From Tistlia consotensis USBA 355 (GTDB lineage: Bacteria > Pseudomonadota > Alphaproteobacteria > Kiloniellales > DSM-21159): a stretch of DNA of 56,570 nt. Made by a program: the position numbers and the translations under genes. The stretch is taken from the NCBI RefSeq assembly GCF_900177295.1, contig NZ_FWZX01000039.1, positions 1 to 56,570 on the forward strand, read 5' to 3'. Positions within the stretch are counted from its first letter, which is position 1. Each line of letters opens with the position of its first letter. The notes under the pieces were generated by a model. It ran no database searches, was not told the DNA's origin, and saw nothing but the letters and a program-made list of their open reading frames with translations. Below are positions 48,429-56,570 of the stretch, piece after piece.

Positions 48429-49962
48429 GGCCTCACATAACCAAGCGCCGAGCGCGGGTGCAAGCCGAGTCGCCCCGGTCCTCCCCTGCCTGCTGCTCGG
48501 GCTCTGCCTGACGCTGCTGCCGGGGCCTCTGCGCGCTGCTCCGCCGGCCGACCTGCCCGCCCTGACGGCGCTCGAGGCCAAGGGCGCCGCGACCGCGGGC
48601 CTGATCGTCGACCTGGAGCGCGGCAAGGTGCTCGCCGCCCATGCCCCCGACCGCGCGCTGATCCCGGCCTCGGTGGTCAAGCTGGCGACCGCCGGACGCG
48701 CGCTCGAGGCCTGGGGGCCGGGCTGGCGCTTCACCACCAGCCTGCTGCGGCGCGGCGCCCTCAAGGAGGGCACGCTCTCGGGCGACCTGGTGCTGCGCGG
48801 CGGCGGCGACGCCTCGATCACCGACGAGGACCTCTGGCGGATGGCGCGCAGCCTGGCGCAGCGCGGCCTGAAGGAGGTCACCGGCGGCGTCATCGTCGAC
48901 GAGGGGCTGTTCGGCAGGATCGCCTGCAACGTCGCCGACCGCTGCGACGCCGAGGCGCGCAGCGAGAACGCCTACGACGCCCCGCTCTCGGCGACCCCGG
49001 TCGACTACAATTCCCTGGCCCTGACGGTCGTCGCCGACGCCGAGGAGGGGCAGGCGGCGCAGCTGCTGCTCGAGCCCTACGACCTGCCGGACGTCGCCGT
49101 CGAGGGCAGCGTCACCACCGCCGACGGCCCGACGCAGCTGTCGCTCGAGCGGGTCAGCCAGGGCGCGCAGAACAACCTGCTGGTCTCCGGCAGCCTGCCG
49201 CCGGGCAAGACCCTGACGCTCTACCGCTCGCTGGCCGAGCCGGCGCACTATGCCGGCACGCTGTTCCGCGCCTTCCTGGAGCAGGCCGGCATCCGGATCG
49301 ACGGCGCGGTCGCCGTGTCCGAGCAGCCGGTCGCCGGGGCCGAGCCGCTGCTCGACTACCAGGGCGCGGAGCTGGCACGCGCCATCGACCTGATGCTGAC
49401 CTACTCGAACAACCTGCAGGCCGATACCCTGGCGCTCGACCTGCAGCGCAGGCTGCAGCCCGACCAGCCGCCGAGCCTGGCGGCAGCCGGCAGGCTGCTG
49501 GAGGCCCACGTCGCCGGCGCCGCCGACGGCAGCGCATTTCCGGCGCCCGCCGGCGCCCCGGCGCCGCGGCTCGCCGACGGCAGCGGCCTCGATCCCGCCG
49601 ACCGGCTGACCGCGCGCCAGCTCGTCCAGCTGCTCGAGCAGGGCTATCGCCGGACCGAGACCTTCCCCAGCCTGCTCGGCGCCCTGACGGTGCCGGCGAA
49701 CGGCCCGCAGACGACCCTGCCGGCGCCCGGCGGCGCCGGCGCCTCGGCGGCCGACGGCAACTGGAACCGGCGCATCATGGTCAAGACCGGCGGGCTCGGC
49801 GTGCCGGTCTCGGTCACCAGCCTCGCCGGCTACTTCCGGTTCAAGGACGGCGGCTGGGGCGCCTTCGCCTTCCTGGTGAACGGTGCCCCCGACCGACCGA
49901 TTTCCCGGGCTGACGCGTTTTCTGCCATGCGCAGGGACCTCTCGCGCCACTGGAAGCGTTGA
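48427..49962 (+). CDS. dacB: D-Ala-D-Ala carboxypeptidase/endopeptidase (PBP4/DacB)
   Basis: 511 residues from ATG 48427. A signal peptide (hydrophobic about 18-33, cleavage near LRA-APP) precedes a class C low-mass penicillin-binding domain with SxxK (PASVVKLA), SxN (YSNN) and KTG (VKTGG). It trims and cuts peptidoglycan in the periplasm. GGAAGG lies upstream. Start codon overlaps that of trmFO on the other strand. Confidence 0.93.
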   Translation: MASHNQAPSAGASRVAPVLPCLLLGLCLTLLPGPLRAAPPADLPALTALEAKGAATAGLIVDLERGKVLAAHAPDRALIPASVVKLATAGRALEAWGPGWRFTTSLLRRGALKEGTLSGDLVLRGGGDASITDEDLWRMARSLAQRGLKEVTGGVIVDEGLFGRIACNVADRCDAEARSENAYDAPLSATPVDYNSLALTVVADAEEGQAAQLLLEPYDLPDVAVEGSVTTADGPTQLSLERVSQGAQNNLLVSGSLPPGKTLTLYRSLAEPAHYAGTLFRAFLEQAGIRIDGAVAVSEQPVAGAEPLLDYQGAELARAIDLMLTYSNNLQADTLALDLQRRLQPDQPPSLAAAGRLLEAHVAGAADGSAFPAPAGAPAPRLADGSGLDPADRLTARQLVQLLEQGYRRTETFPSLLGALTVPANGPQTTLPAPGGAGASAADGNWNRRIMVKTGGLGVPVSVTSLAGYFRFKDGGWGAFAFLVNGAPDRPISRADAFSAMRRDLSRHWKR

Positions 49963-50011
49963 CAGGGACGACCAGGGGCCCGCGTTCGCGCGGCAGCAAG
50001 GGGGATCGAGA

Positions 50012-51061
50012 ATGACGGGAGTTGCGACACGCGCCGCCGGGCTGGCCGCTGCGGGCCTGCTGCTGTTCGCAGCCGGCGCCCAGGCGAAGGAGCCGTCGGC
50101 CTGCACGGCGCGGGCCAAGGACAGCAGCAGCGGCGGCTACATCTCGGTGGCGCTGGAGAACGACGTCGTCGGCGGCACCGACAAGGACTACACGACCGGC
50201 ACGCACCTGTCCTACCTGTCGGACGAGCTCGACTGCACGCACTTCGCCCGCTCCATGGGCCACCTGCTGCCCTTCTTCGACTCCGACCGGGAGCTGCGCT
50301 ATTCGGTCGGCGTCGGGCAGATCTACTTCACCCCGGCCGACACCCAGGCCAATCCCCCCGACCCGAAGGACCGGCCCTATGCCGGCTGGCTCTACGCCAG
50401 CTTCGGCCTGGTCTCCTACAACGACGCGACGGCGACCGAGATCGGCCAGCTGGAGACCCTCAACCTCGACATCGGCGTGGTCGGCCCCTGGGCCCTGGCC
50501 GAGGAGCTGCAGAACTCCTTCCACCAGCTGATCGGCAACGAGCCCTCGAACGGCTGGGGCTACCAGCTCGGCAACGAGCCGGGCTTCGACCTCAGCTACA
50601 CGACCAAGTGGCGCATGGTCTACGAGCCGATCGAGGACACCAACTTCGGCGTCGACTTCATGCCGCACCTGGGGCTGACCCTGGGCAACGTCATGACCAA
50701 CGCCGCGGCCGGCGGCACGGTGCGGATCGGCAGCGGCCTCGACCGCGACTTCGGCCCGCCGCGCATCCGTCCCGCGGTGCCCGGCTCGGCCTACTTCGCC
50801 CGCGGCGGCCTCGACGCCTATCTCTTCGCCAGCGTCGAGGGGCGCGCGGTCGCCCGCGACATCTTCCTCGACGGCAACACCTTCCAGGACAGCCCCTCGG
50901 TCCAGAAGAAGAACTTCGTCGGCGACCTGCAGCTCGGCGTCGCGGTGATGCTCGGCAACGTGCGCGTCAGCTACACCCACGTCACCCGCTCGCCGCAGTT
51001 CGTCGGCGACGACTGGCAGACCTTCGGCAGCCTCGCGCTCTCGGTCAACGTGCCGTTCTGA
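50012..51061 (+). CDS. lpxR: LpxR-like outer-membrane lipid A deacylase
   Basis: 349 residues from ATG 50012. Signal peptide ending near AGAQA; then SVALENDVVGGTDKDYTTGTHLSY (the N-D-x-x-x-x-x-D-x-x-Y-T-x-G pattern of LpxR) and DRPYAGWLYASFG; alternating beta strands to a final aromatic Phe suit an outer-membrane barrel. LpxR removes 3'-linked acyl chains of lipid A. It follows dacB by 49 bases. Confidence 0.87.
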   Translation: MTGVATRAAGLAAAGLLLFAAGAQAKEPSACTARAKDSSSGGYISVALENDVVGGTDKDYTTGTHLSYLSDELDCTHFARSMGHLLPFFDSDRELRYSVGVGQIYFTPADTQANPPDPKDRPYAGWLYASFGLVSYNDATATEIGQLETLNLDIGVVGPWALAEELQNSFHQLIGNEPSNGWGYQLGNEPGFDLSYTTKWRMVYEPIEDTNFGVDFMPHLGLTLGNVMTNAAAGGTVRIGSGLDRDFGPPRIRPAVPGSAYFARGGLDAYLFASVEGRAVARDIFLDGNTFQDSPSVQKKNFVGDLQLGVAVMLGNVRVSYTHVTRSPQFVGDDWQTFGSLALSVNVPF

Positions 51062-51082
51062 GGCCGCGCGGCCCGCGCGGCC

Positions 51083-51985
51083 TCAGCGTGCGGCGCGCCA
51101 GGACGAGGCCCGGGCCGACCGGCGGGCGATCTCGGCGAGGCGGGACGCCAGCGTCGAGGCGCCGCCAGGCGCGTGGAGGGCGAAGAACCTGACCGGCGGC
51201 GGGGGCGGCTCGACCGCCAGCCGGACCAGCGAGCCGCGCTCCAGGTCGGAGGCGAAGTAGGCGACCGGCAGCAGGGCGACGCCGAGCCCCGCGCGCGCCA
51301 GGCCGGCGCTGATCTCGATCGAGCTCGAGCTGTTGAAGCGCTGCGGCGCGACCCTGCCGGCGCGGAACCAGTCGTCCTGCAGCCTGGCGACCTCCGCCCC
51401 CGGGCCGAGCGAGATGATCGGGACGTCCTTCAGCGCGGCCGGATCGAGCGGGGGCGCCGGCAGGGCCATCGAGGGCGCGGCGAGGAAGCCGAACGCGGTC
51501 TCTCCGATCGGCGTGGCGGCGAAGCCGTCGGGCGGCGCGTGCGACAGGCCGACGATCCCGACGTCGATCTCGCCGGCGACCAGGCGCTCGAGGACGACGT
51601 CGGTCAGGCCGATCTCCAGGTCGAGCTGGATCCTCGGACAGGCCTCGTGAAAGGTCGAGACCATCGCCGGCAGCCAGGTCAGCGCGACGAGTTCCGCGAC
51701 GCCGACCCGCAGGCCGCCGGTCAGGGCGGCGGGATCGCCGACCGTCAGCCGCGCCTCCGCGACCAGCGCCAGGATCGCGTCGGCGTAGCTCAGCAGGTCC
51801 CGTCCCTTCGGCGTCAGGCGCACCTGGCGGCGCGACCGGTCGAGGAGCCGCGCGCCCAGGCTGTGCTCCAGCTCGGCAATCCGCGTCGAGACCGTCGACT
51901 GCGTCGCGTTCTGCCGCGCCGCGGCCTTCGTGAAGGACCCGAGCCGTGCGACCCAGCGGAAGGTCTCCAGCTGCTCGATCTTCAT
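51083..51985 (-). CDS. LysR family transcription regulator
   Basis: 300 residues from ATG 51985 (a longer ATG start at 52030 is possible). HTH MKIEQLETFRWVARLGSFTKAAARQNATQSTVSTRIAELE is classic LysR, with a substrate-binding domain after it. It diverges from the PhyH-like gene, the usual layout for regulator and target; a 7-bp inverted repeat lies between them. Confidence 0.93.
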   Translation of the reverse strand: MKIEQLETFRWVARLGSFTKAAARQNATQSTVSTRIAELEHSLGARLLDRSRRQVRLTPKGRDLLSYADAILALVAEARLTVGDPAALTGGLRVGVAELVALTWLPAMVSTFHEACPRIQLDLEIGLTDVVLERLVAGEIDVGIVGLSHAPPDGFAATPIGETAFGFLAAPSMALPAPPLDPAALKDVPIISLGPGAEVARLQDDWFRAGRVAPQRFNSSSSIEISAGLARAGLGVALLPVAYFASDLERGSLVRLAVEPPPPPVRFFALHAPGGASTLASRLAEIARRSARASSWRAAR

Positions 51986-51995
51986 CGGAAAATCC

Positions 51996-52028
51996 GATCC
52001 AAGGCATCTGATTTCATCGTTTTGGATC
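51996..52028. promoter_or_regulatory. Candidate LysR operator between regulator and PhyH gene
   Basis: GATCCAA (51996-52002) and TTGGATC (52022-52028) are exact complements with a 19-base spacer in the divergent region. If translation starts at ATG 52030 it would lie in the LysR 5' coding part. Confidence 0.5.
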
Positions 52029-52118
52029 ATCTACGGCAGCCGCTAGGCTCGTTCAAGCGACAGAGCCGGGGTCCGGCCGCGGCGGCCGCCAGCGCGACGC
52101 AGGGGAAGGGGGGACAGC

Positions 52119-52928
52119 TTGACGAACGACTTCGACGCCGACGCCCTCGGGCAGGCCGCCGTCGATGCCTACCGGCGCGACGGCATCGTCTGCCTGCGGC
52201 AGGCCTTCGACCCAGACCAGGTGGCCTTCCTGCGCGACGTCGCGGCCCGCGACATGGCGGCGCCGAGCCGCATGAGCAACGACGCCACGCGCGACGGCAC
52301 GGGACGCTTCTTCAGCGATACCTTCGTCCACAAGCACATCGCCGAGCTCGGCGGCATCGTCCGGGACTCGCGGGCGGCCGACGTCGCCTGCGCCCTGATG
52401 CGGACGAAGAAGGTCAACCTCATCTTCGACCAGTTCCTGATCAAGGCGCCGGGCACCTCGACCCGCACGGTATGGCACCACGACGCGACCTACTGGCCGG
52501 TCGCCGGCGACATGGTCGCGACCCTCTGGCTCGCGCTCGATCCCGTGACCATGGAAAGCGGCGCGGTCGAATACGTGAAGGGCTCGCACCGCTGGGGCCA
52601 GCGCTACAAGGCCGAATCCTTCATCGACAAGGACCTCTACAAGGAGGACCTGCCACCGGTGCCGGACATCGAGGCGATGCGCGACGAGCTGGACATCGTC
52701 GCCTTCGAGATGGCGCCGGGCGACTGCACGATCCACCACGGCCTGACGGTCCACGGCGCGCCGGGCAACGCCCGCGACGACCTGTGGCGGCGCGCCTACG
52801 TCATGCGCTGGGCCGGCGAGGACGTGACCTACAACCCCCGGCCGAACCTCCAGCCGATGCTCTTCGACCCGCAGATCCCGGCCGGCGGCCCGCTCGATTC
52901 CGAGCTGTTCCCGGTGATCCGCCCGTAG
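52119..52928 (+). CDS. Phytanoyl-CoA dioxygenase (PhyH) family protein
   Basis: 269 residues from TTG 52119 with a GGGGAAGGGG purine run upstream. The iron facial triad is visible (HHDATYW, HxD; distal HGAPGNAR) with the 2-oxoglutarate-binding Arg region. It hydroxylates or oxidises an unknown small substrate. Probable target of the LysR gene. Confidence 0.9.
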   Translation: MTNDFDADALGQAAVDAYRRDGIVCLRQAFDPDQVAFLRDVAARDMAAPSRMSNDATRDGTGRFFSDTFVHKHIAELGGIVRDSRAADVACALMRTKKVNLIFDQFLIKAPGTSTRTVWHHDATYWPVAGDMVATLWLALDPVTMESGAVEYVKGSHRWGQRYKAESFIDKDLYKEDLPPVPDIEAMRDELDIVAFEMAPGDCTIHHGLTVHGAPGNARDDLWRRAYVMRWAGEDVTYNPRPNLQPMLFDPQIPAGGPLDSELFPVIRP

Positions 52929-53037
52929 CGTCGCCGCCGCCGTCCCGGCGCCGCGGCGGCCACTGTCGCGGCGCGAAAAGGCGTGCTAATGGTCGCGCGA
53001 TCGGCGGCATCGCGCTGCCGCGCGGGGGCTTTCGGAC

Positions 53038-53400
53038 ATGACGATCGCGAAGGGGACGCTGCTGGCCGCTGCGCTGCTGCTGTGGGCGGCGGCGGCCCAG
53101 GCCGGCGAGCAGGACTTCACCCTGCTCAACGAGACCGGCTACCAGATCGACCGCCTCTACATCTCCTCGACAAAGACCGAGCAGTGGGAGGAGGACATCC
53201 TCGGCGAGGACCCGCTGCCGAGCGGCGAGACGGTCGACATCGAGTTCGACGCCGAGGAGAACCAGTGCCGCTGGGACATCAAGGCGGTCTACGACGACGG
53301 CGAGGCCGTGGTCTGGACCGGCGTCGACCTCTGCGCCCTGCACCGCATCACGCTCTACTACAACCAGAGCGACGGCACTACGCGCGCCGTCGGCGAGTAG
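53038..53400 (+). CDS. Secreted protein of unknown function
   Basis: 120 residues: signal peptide (residues 1-22, ending AQA), then a beta-rich domain with two Cys (CRWDIKAVYDDGEAVVWTGVDLC) likely forming a disulfide. Related short periplasmic proteins occur in Rhodospirillales. No known function. A separate transcription unit. Confidence 0.75.
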   Translation: MTIAKGTLLAAALLLWAAAAQAGEQDFTLLNETGYQIDRLYISSTKTEQWEEDILGEDPLPSGETVDIEFDAEENQCRWDIKAVYDDGEAVVWTGVDLCALHRITLYYNQSDGTTRAVGE

Positions 53401-53409
53401 GGCCGCCCC

Positions 53410-54171
53410 TCAGAACTGCACGCCGCGGGTCAGGGCGCCGTCGATCACCAGGTTGGTGCCGGTCACGAAGCTGGCCGCCGGGCTGGCCAGGAAGACGACG
53501 CCGCGCGCCATCTCCTCTGGCCGGCCCATGCGGCCGGTCGGGTTCAGCGCCAGGGCCTCGCGGTAGAGCGCCGGATTGCCGGTCTCGATCTGGTTCCAGA
53601 CGCCGCCCTCGAAGTAGGTGTTGCCCGGTGAGACGGTGTTGGCCCGGATGCCCTTGCCGGCGAGCTGGAAGGCCAGGCCCTGGGCATAGTGGATGAGCGC
53701 CGCCTTCATCGTGCCGTAGGGGCCGGCGGCGAAGTCGATCTCGCGCCCCGAGACGCTGGAGATGATCACGATCGAGGCGGCCTCGGAGCGCTCCAGCCAG
53801 GGCATCGCCGCCTCGACGGCGCGGACCGCGCCCATCAGGTCGACTTCGAACTCGCTCTTCCAGGCCTCCTCGTTCTGGGCGATCGCCAGGGCGCTGACGT
53901 TGGGCACGACGATGTCGAGGCCGCCGAGCTCTTCGGCCGCCGCGGCGACCCAGGCCTTGAGGGCCGGCCCGTCGCCGACGTCGAGCGCCCGCCCGGTCGC
54001 CCGGACGCCGCGCGCGGAGAGCGCCTCGACGGTTGCGGAGACCTCGTCGGCCTTGCGCGCGCAGAGCGCGACGTCGCAGCCCTCGTCGGCCAGCAGCTCG
54101 CAGATCGCCCGGCCGATGCCCTTGGTGCCGCCGGTCACCAGCGCCTTCTTGCCTTTCAGACCGAGATCCAT
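53410..54171 (-). CDS. SDR family oxidoreductase
   Basis: 253 residues from ATG 54171. NAD(P)-binding TGGTKGIGRA, NVSA, catalytic S...YGTMK (SSVSG, YxxxK) and NTVSPG are the classical SDR motifs. The second residue of the usual NAG motif is V (NVS). Substrate unknown. Convergent with the secreted protein and divergent from amiC. Confidence 0.93.
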   Translation of the reverse strand: MDLGLKGKKALVTGGTKGIGRAICELLADEGCDVALCARKADEVSATVEALSARGVRATGRALDVGDGPALKAWVAAAAEELGGLDIVVPNVSALAIAQNEEAWKSEFEVDLMGAVRAVEAAMPWLERSEAASIVIISSVSGREIDFAAGPYGTMKAALIHYAQGLAFQLAGKGIRANTVSPGNTYFEGGVWNQIETGNPALYREALALNPTGRMGRPEEMARGVVFLASPAASFVTGTNLVIDGALTRGVQF

Positions 54172-54351
54172 CGCCCGTCGCGCTCCCGCCGCTGCCTGGT
54201 TGAGATGCCACCGAGGATAGGAGCGAGGCCGCGGCGCGGCAACGGCATGCGCGGCGGGCGACGCCGCTCGCCCTTGCGGGGCGGCGCGCCGCCGCGCAAC
54301 AATGCGCACCCTCGACCCACGGATCGCCAGCGCTGGAGGAGCCGCGTCGCG

Positions 54352-55578
54352 ATGGCAGGCAAGGTTCCCGTCGGACTGGTCTTCTCGATCACCGGGCCCT
54401 ACAGCGCCGTGTCGAGCGCCATGCTCAACGGCGCGCTGCTGGCGATCGACCAGGTCAACGACGACCCGGCCTACGACTTCGACCTGGAGCCGCACTTCAT
54501 CGATCCGGCCGCCAGCCTGGAGGCCTACCGCTCGGCCTGCGAGTACTTCCTGAAGCAGCTCGGCATCAGCCACGTCATCGGCTGCTACACCTCGATCAGC
54601 CGCAAGGAGGTGATCCCCTGCTTCGAGAAGTACGACGGGCTGCTCTGGTACCCGTCGCACTACGAGGGCTTCGAGACCAGCGGCAACGTCATCTACACCG
54701 GCGCGGCGCCGAACCAGCACATCCTGCCGCTGGCCGGCCACCTGGCGCGCGACTACGGCACGCGCGCCTACTGCGTCGGCTCGAACTACGTCTGGGCCTG
54801 GGAGAACAACCGGATCCTGCGCGACATCATGGCCGCCAAGGGCGGCGGCGTGGTCTCCGAGAAGTACGTGCCGGTCGGCAGCGGCGACGTCGAGCACCTG
54901 ATCCGCGACATCGTGCGGGCGCGGCCCGACTTCATCTTCTCGACGCTGATCGGCGATTCCCGCTACGCCTTCGTGCGCGCCTTCCAGGCCCTCGGCCGGC
55001 GCGAGCCGGCCTTCGCGGTCGAGCGCCTGCCGATCGCCGACTGCAGCCTGTCGGAGCCGGAGCTGCTGCGCATCGGGCCGGAGGCGAGCCGGGGCCTGAT
55101 CTCCTCCAGCGTCTACTTCCAGTCGATCGAGTCCGACTGCAACCGGCGGTTCATCGAGCGCTACCAGGCCCGCTTCGGCCGCCAGGCCGTGACCAGCGCC
55201 GACGCCGAGGCCTCCTACATCGCCGTGCTGCTGCTCGCCGAGGCGCTGCGCGCCGCCGGCACGACGGCGATCGAGGCGGTGCGCGCGGCGGCCCTCGGTT
55301 GCGGCGTCGAGGCGCCCCAGGGCCGGGTCACGATCGACGCCGAGAACGCGCACTGCTACCTGACCCCGCGGCTCGCCCGGGCGCGCGACGACCATCAGTT
55401 CGAGATCTTCCAGGCGGCGCCGGAGCCGGTGAAGCCCGACCCCTACCTGGTCTGGGTCGACCTCGGCGAGGCCGGCGCGCCGGCCGAGCCGGAGCGACCG
55501 GAGGCGGCGGCCTGGGCGGCCGGCGCCGAGGCGCCCGGCGGCGCGCGCCGGCCGAGCCTGAAGCTGGTCAAGTCGTGA
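54352..55578 (+). CDS. amiC: AmiC-type amide-sensing regulator (type I periplasmic-binding fold)
   Basis: 408 residues from ATG 54352. It matches AmiC over most of its length (GCYTSISRKEVIPCFEKYDGLLWYPSHYEGFE, APNQHILPLAGHLARDYG) and has no signal peptide, so it is cytoplasmic. AmiC senses amides and holds AmiR inactive. Its stop overlaps amiR by GTGA. A urea/short-amide ABC binding protein is unlikely without export signal. Confidence 0.87.
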   Translation: MAGKVPVGLVFSITGPYSAVSSAMLNGALLAIDQVNDDPAYDFDLEPHFIDPAASLEAYRSACEYFLKQLGISHVIGCYTSISRKEVIPCFEKYDGLLWYPSHYEGFETSGNVIYTGAAPNQHILPLAGHLARDYGTRAYCVGSNYVWAWENNRILRDIMAAKGGGVVSEKYVPVGSGDVEHLIRDIVRARPDFIFSTLIGDSRYAFVRAFQALGRREPAFAVERLPIADCSLSEPELLRIGPEASRGLISSSVYFQSIESDCNRRFIERYQARFGRQAVTSADAEASYIAVLLLAEALRAAGTTAIEAVRAAALGCGVEAPQGRVTIDAENAHCYLTPRLARARDDHQFEIFQAAPEPVKPDPYLVWVDLGEAGAPAEPERPEAAAWAAGAEAPGGARRPSLKLVKS

Positions 55579-56222
55579 CCGCGCGGATCCCCAACTTCCG
55601 CGGCCACCGGGCGCTGGTGCTGCACCCGGCCGACGGCAACCGCCAGACCCTGGTCGACCAGCTCGGCCGCTTCGGCATCGAGGCGGTCGCCGCCTGGCCG
55701 GCGCCGGCCGATCCGCCCGGGCCGATCGACGTGCTGTTCCTCGACGCCGACCGCGGGCCCGGCACGGTCGACGAGCAGCGCTGGGCCGACCCGGGCGCAC
55801 CGGTCATCGCGATCACCGGCACCGAGGCGCCGGGACGCCTCGAGGCGATGCTGTCGCTCGAGCCGAGCGCCATGCTGAACAAGCCGATCCGGCGCGAGGG
55901 CATCTTCAAGGCCCTGGTCTTCGCCCATCACAACTACCGCCAACGACGCGAGCTGCGGGCCGCCCTGGCCGTCGCCCAGGAGCAGGTCAAGGCCCGCCAG
56001 GTCCTGCTCAAGGCCGTGCTGCTGGTCATGGACCGGCTGCGGGTCGGCGAGGACGAGGCCTTTGCTGCAGTGCGGCGAGCGAGTATGTCGGGCTCGCTCC
56101 TGATCGAGGCCTTCGCGGTCGAGCTGGTCGCCGAGCCGGCCCGCAACCTGAGGTTGGTCGAGCAGGAACTGCGGCGGATTCAGCCGGGCCGCGCGGCGGC
56201 GTCGGGCGCCAAGGCGCCCTAG
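55575..56222 (+). CDS. amiR: AmiR-type ANTAR antiterminator
   Basis: 215 residues from GTG 55575. A receiver-like N-terminus (VLFLDADRGPG), a coiled-coil middle and a C-terminal ANTAR domain (LLKAVLLVMDRLRVGEDEAFAAVRRASMSGSLLIEAF). AmiR binds leader RNA to let transcription continue into amidase genes. Its expected target operon does not follow: the IS66 element begins 50 bases downstream. Confidence 0.88.
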   Translation: MTARIPNFRGHRALVLHPADGNRQTLVDQLGRFGIEAVAAWPAPADPPGPIDVLFLDADRGPGTVDEQRWADPGAPVIAITGTEAPGRLEAMLSLEPSAMLNKPIRREGIFKALVFAHHNYRQRRELRAALAVAQEQVKARQVLLKAVLLVMDRLRVGEDEAFAAVRRASMSGSLLIEAFAVELVAEPARNLRLVEQELRRIQPGRAAASGAKAP

Positions 56223-56271
56223 CGGCTGCCGGGGCAAGGGCTTCGGCGCCCTGTCCGGGACCCGGCGGGGG

Positions 56272-56570
56272 GTAAGCGCTTAGGCGATGCCCTTTGGCTT
56301 CGGGCTTGACGCCTTGCGGAAGTTCCAGGGCATGAGGTCTTCGACCCTGCTCTGCGGGTGGCCGTTGAGGATGGCCTCCAGGATTTCGGCGAGATAGGCG
56401 ACCGGGTTGACGTCGCTGAGCTTGCAGGTGGCGACAATGGAGGCTAGCAGCGCCCAGTTCTCTGCTCCGATCTCGTGTCCCGCAAAGAGCGCATTCTTTC
56501 TTGTGAGGGCCACCGGCCTGATGGCGTTCTCGACCGGGTTGGTATCCAGTTCCAGTCGGCCGTCCTCAAG
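56272..56570 (-). mobile_element. IS66-family element, 3' end (partial)
   Basis: The element ends at 56272 with GTAAGCGCT (56272-56280), the same terminal nine bases as the left element. The tnpC stop codon overlaps this terminus. It lies in the same orientation as the left element. The far end is outside the window. Confidence 0.82.
56280..56570 (-). CDS. tnpC: IS66 transposase TnpC, C-terminal part
   Basis: 96 residues, open to the window edge. DGRLELDTNPVENAIRPVAL, then RKNALFAGHEIGAENWALLAS, then YLAEILEAILNGHPQSRVEDLMPWNF is the end of the IS66 DDE transposase, including the ENA-type glutamate of the catalytic triad. Only the C-terminus is visible. Confidence 0.93.
   Translation of the reverse strand, partial: LEDGRLELDTNPVENAIRPVALTRKNALFAGHEIGAENWALLASIVATCKLSDVNPVAYLAEILEAILNGHPQSRVEDLMPWNFRKASSPKPKGIA

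Overview
The window is about 56.6 kb of very GC-rich chromosomal DNA, read here as coming from an alphaproteobacterium, most plausibly Rhodospirillales-like. The evidence is the complete PhyR-NepR-EcfG general stress module with matching GGAAC-N16/17-CGTT promoters, a SUV3-type RNA helicase overlapping an S4-domain gene, an HWE-type histidine kinase, TrmFO, a NDUFAF6-like squalene-synthase homologue and strongly GC-biased codon use. Species cannot be assigned from the sequence alone. Most genes are chromosomal housekeeping genes: argG, htpG, folD, trmFO, dacB and tRNA-Ala. Both window ends lie in IS66-family elements transcribed leftward: tnpA at 1-232 with the element end at 330, and the tnpC tail from 56280 with the element end at 56272.

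Layout: 331-2960 is a phage remnant (Gly-rich tail-tip fragment cut by the left IS66, a membrane/coiled-coil protein, a 3TM holin, a Dam-type methylase), followed by an MqsRA toxin-antitoxin pair with its own palindromic operator. 3807-20360 carries opgH, gfa, argG, a LysE exporter, a phosphotransferase / KdsB-like / histidine-phosphatase cluster, a nitrobindin-like protein, an NnrU protein, a cyclic-nucleotide-binding/HlyD fusion, the SUV3-like helicase with its S4 partner, and htpG.

20550-27531 is the most unusual part. It is a tandemly duplicated cassette, all on the minus strand, that looks like an undescribed peptide natural-product (RiPP) system with isoprenoid enzymes. Copy B is complete: a geranylgeranyl-reductase-like flavoprotein, a 78-residue precursor with a long leader and a short glycine-rich tail, a decayed second precursor, a fusion of two cyclic-nucleotide-binding domains with a PqqD-like domain and an M50 membrane metalloprotease, and a polyprenyl-synthase-like protein. 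Copy A keeps only an intact precursor (same leader, different tail containing a Trp) and an intact polyprenyl-synthase-like gene; its flavoprotein is a frameshifted remnant and its M50 gene has lost its middle. I infer that the cassette makes a processed, possibly prenylated, exported peptide, by analogy with ComQ/ComX.

27910-42777 holds folD, yggU, yggT, tRNA-Ala, an ECF sigma factor, a Crp/Fnr regulator and a general stress response cluster. In that cluster phyR diverges from nepR-ecfG. Genes for CsbD, a 63-residue protein, an 88-residue protein and a three-gene membrane-stress operon each carry an EcfG-type promoter. A multi-PAS/GAF HWE kinase-receiver hybrid and a PilZ-like protein follow. 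42906-56222 carries msrA, a PuuD-like membrane protein, a NDUFAF6-like protein, a low-GC islet with a 408-residue PIN-like protein, a TerB-like protein, trmFO and dacB with face-to-face start codons, an LpxR-like lipid A deacylase, a LysR/PhyH divergent pair, a small secreted protein, an SDR and amiC-amiR. The right-hand IS66 follows amiR at once, so the AmiCR target operon is not next to it.
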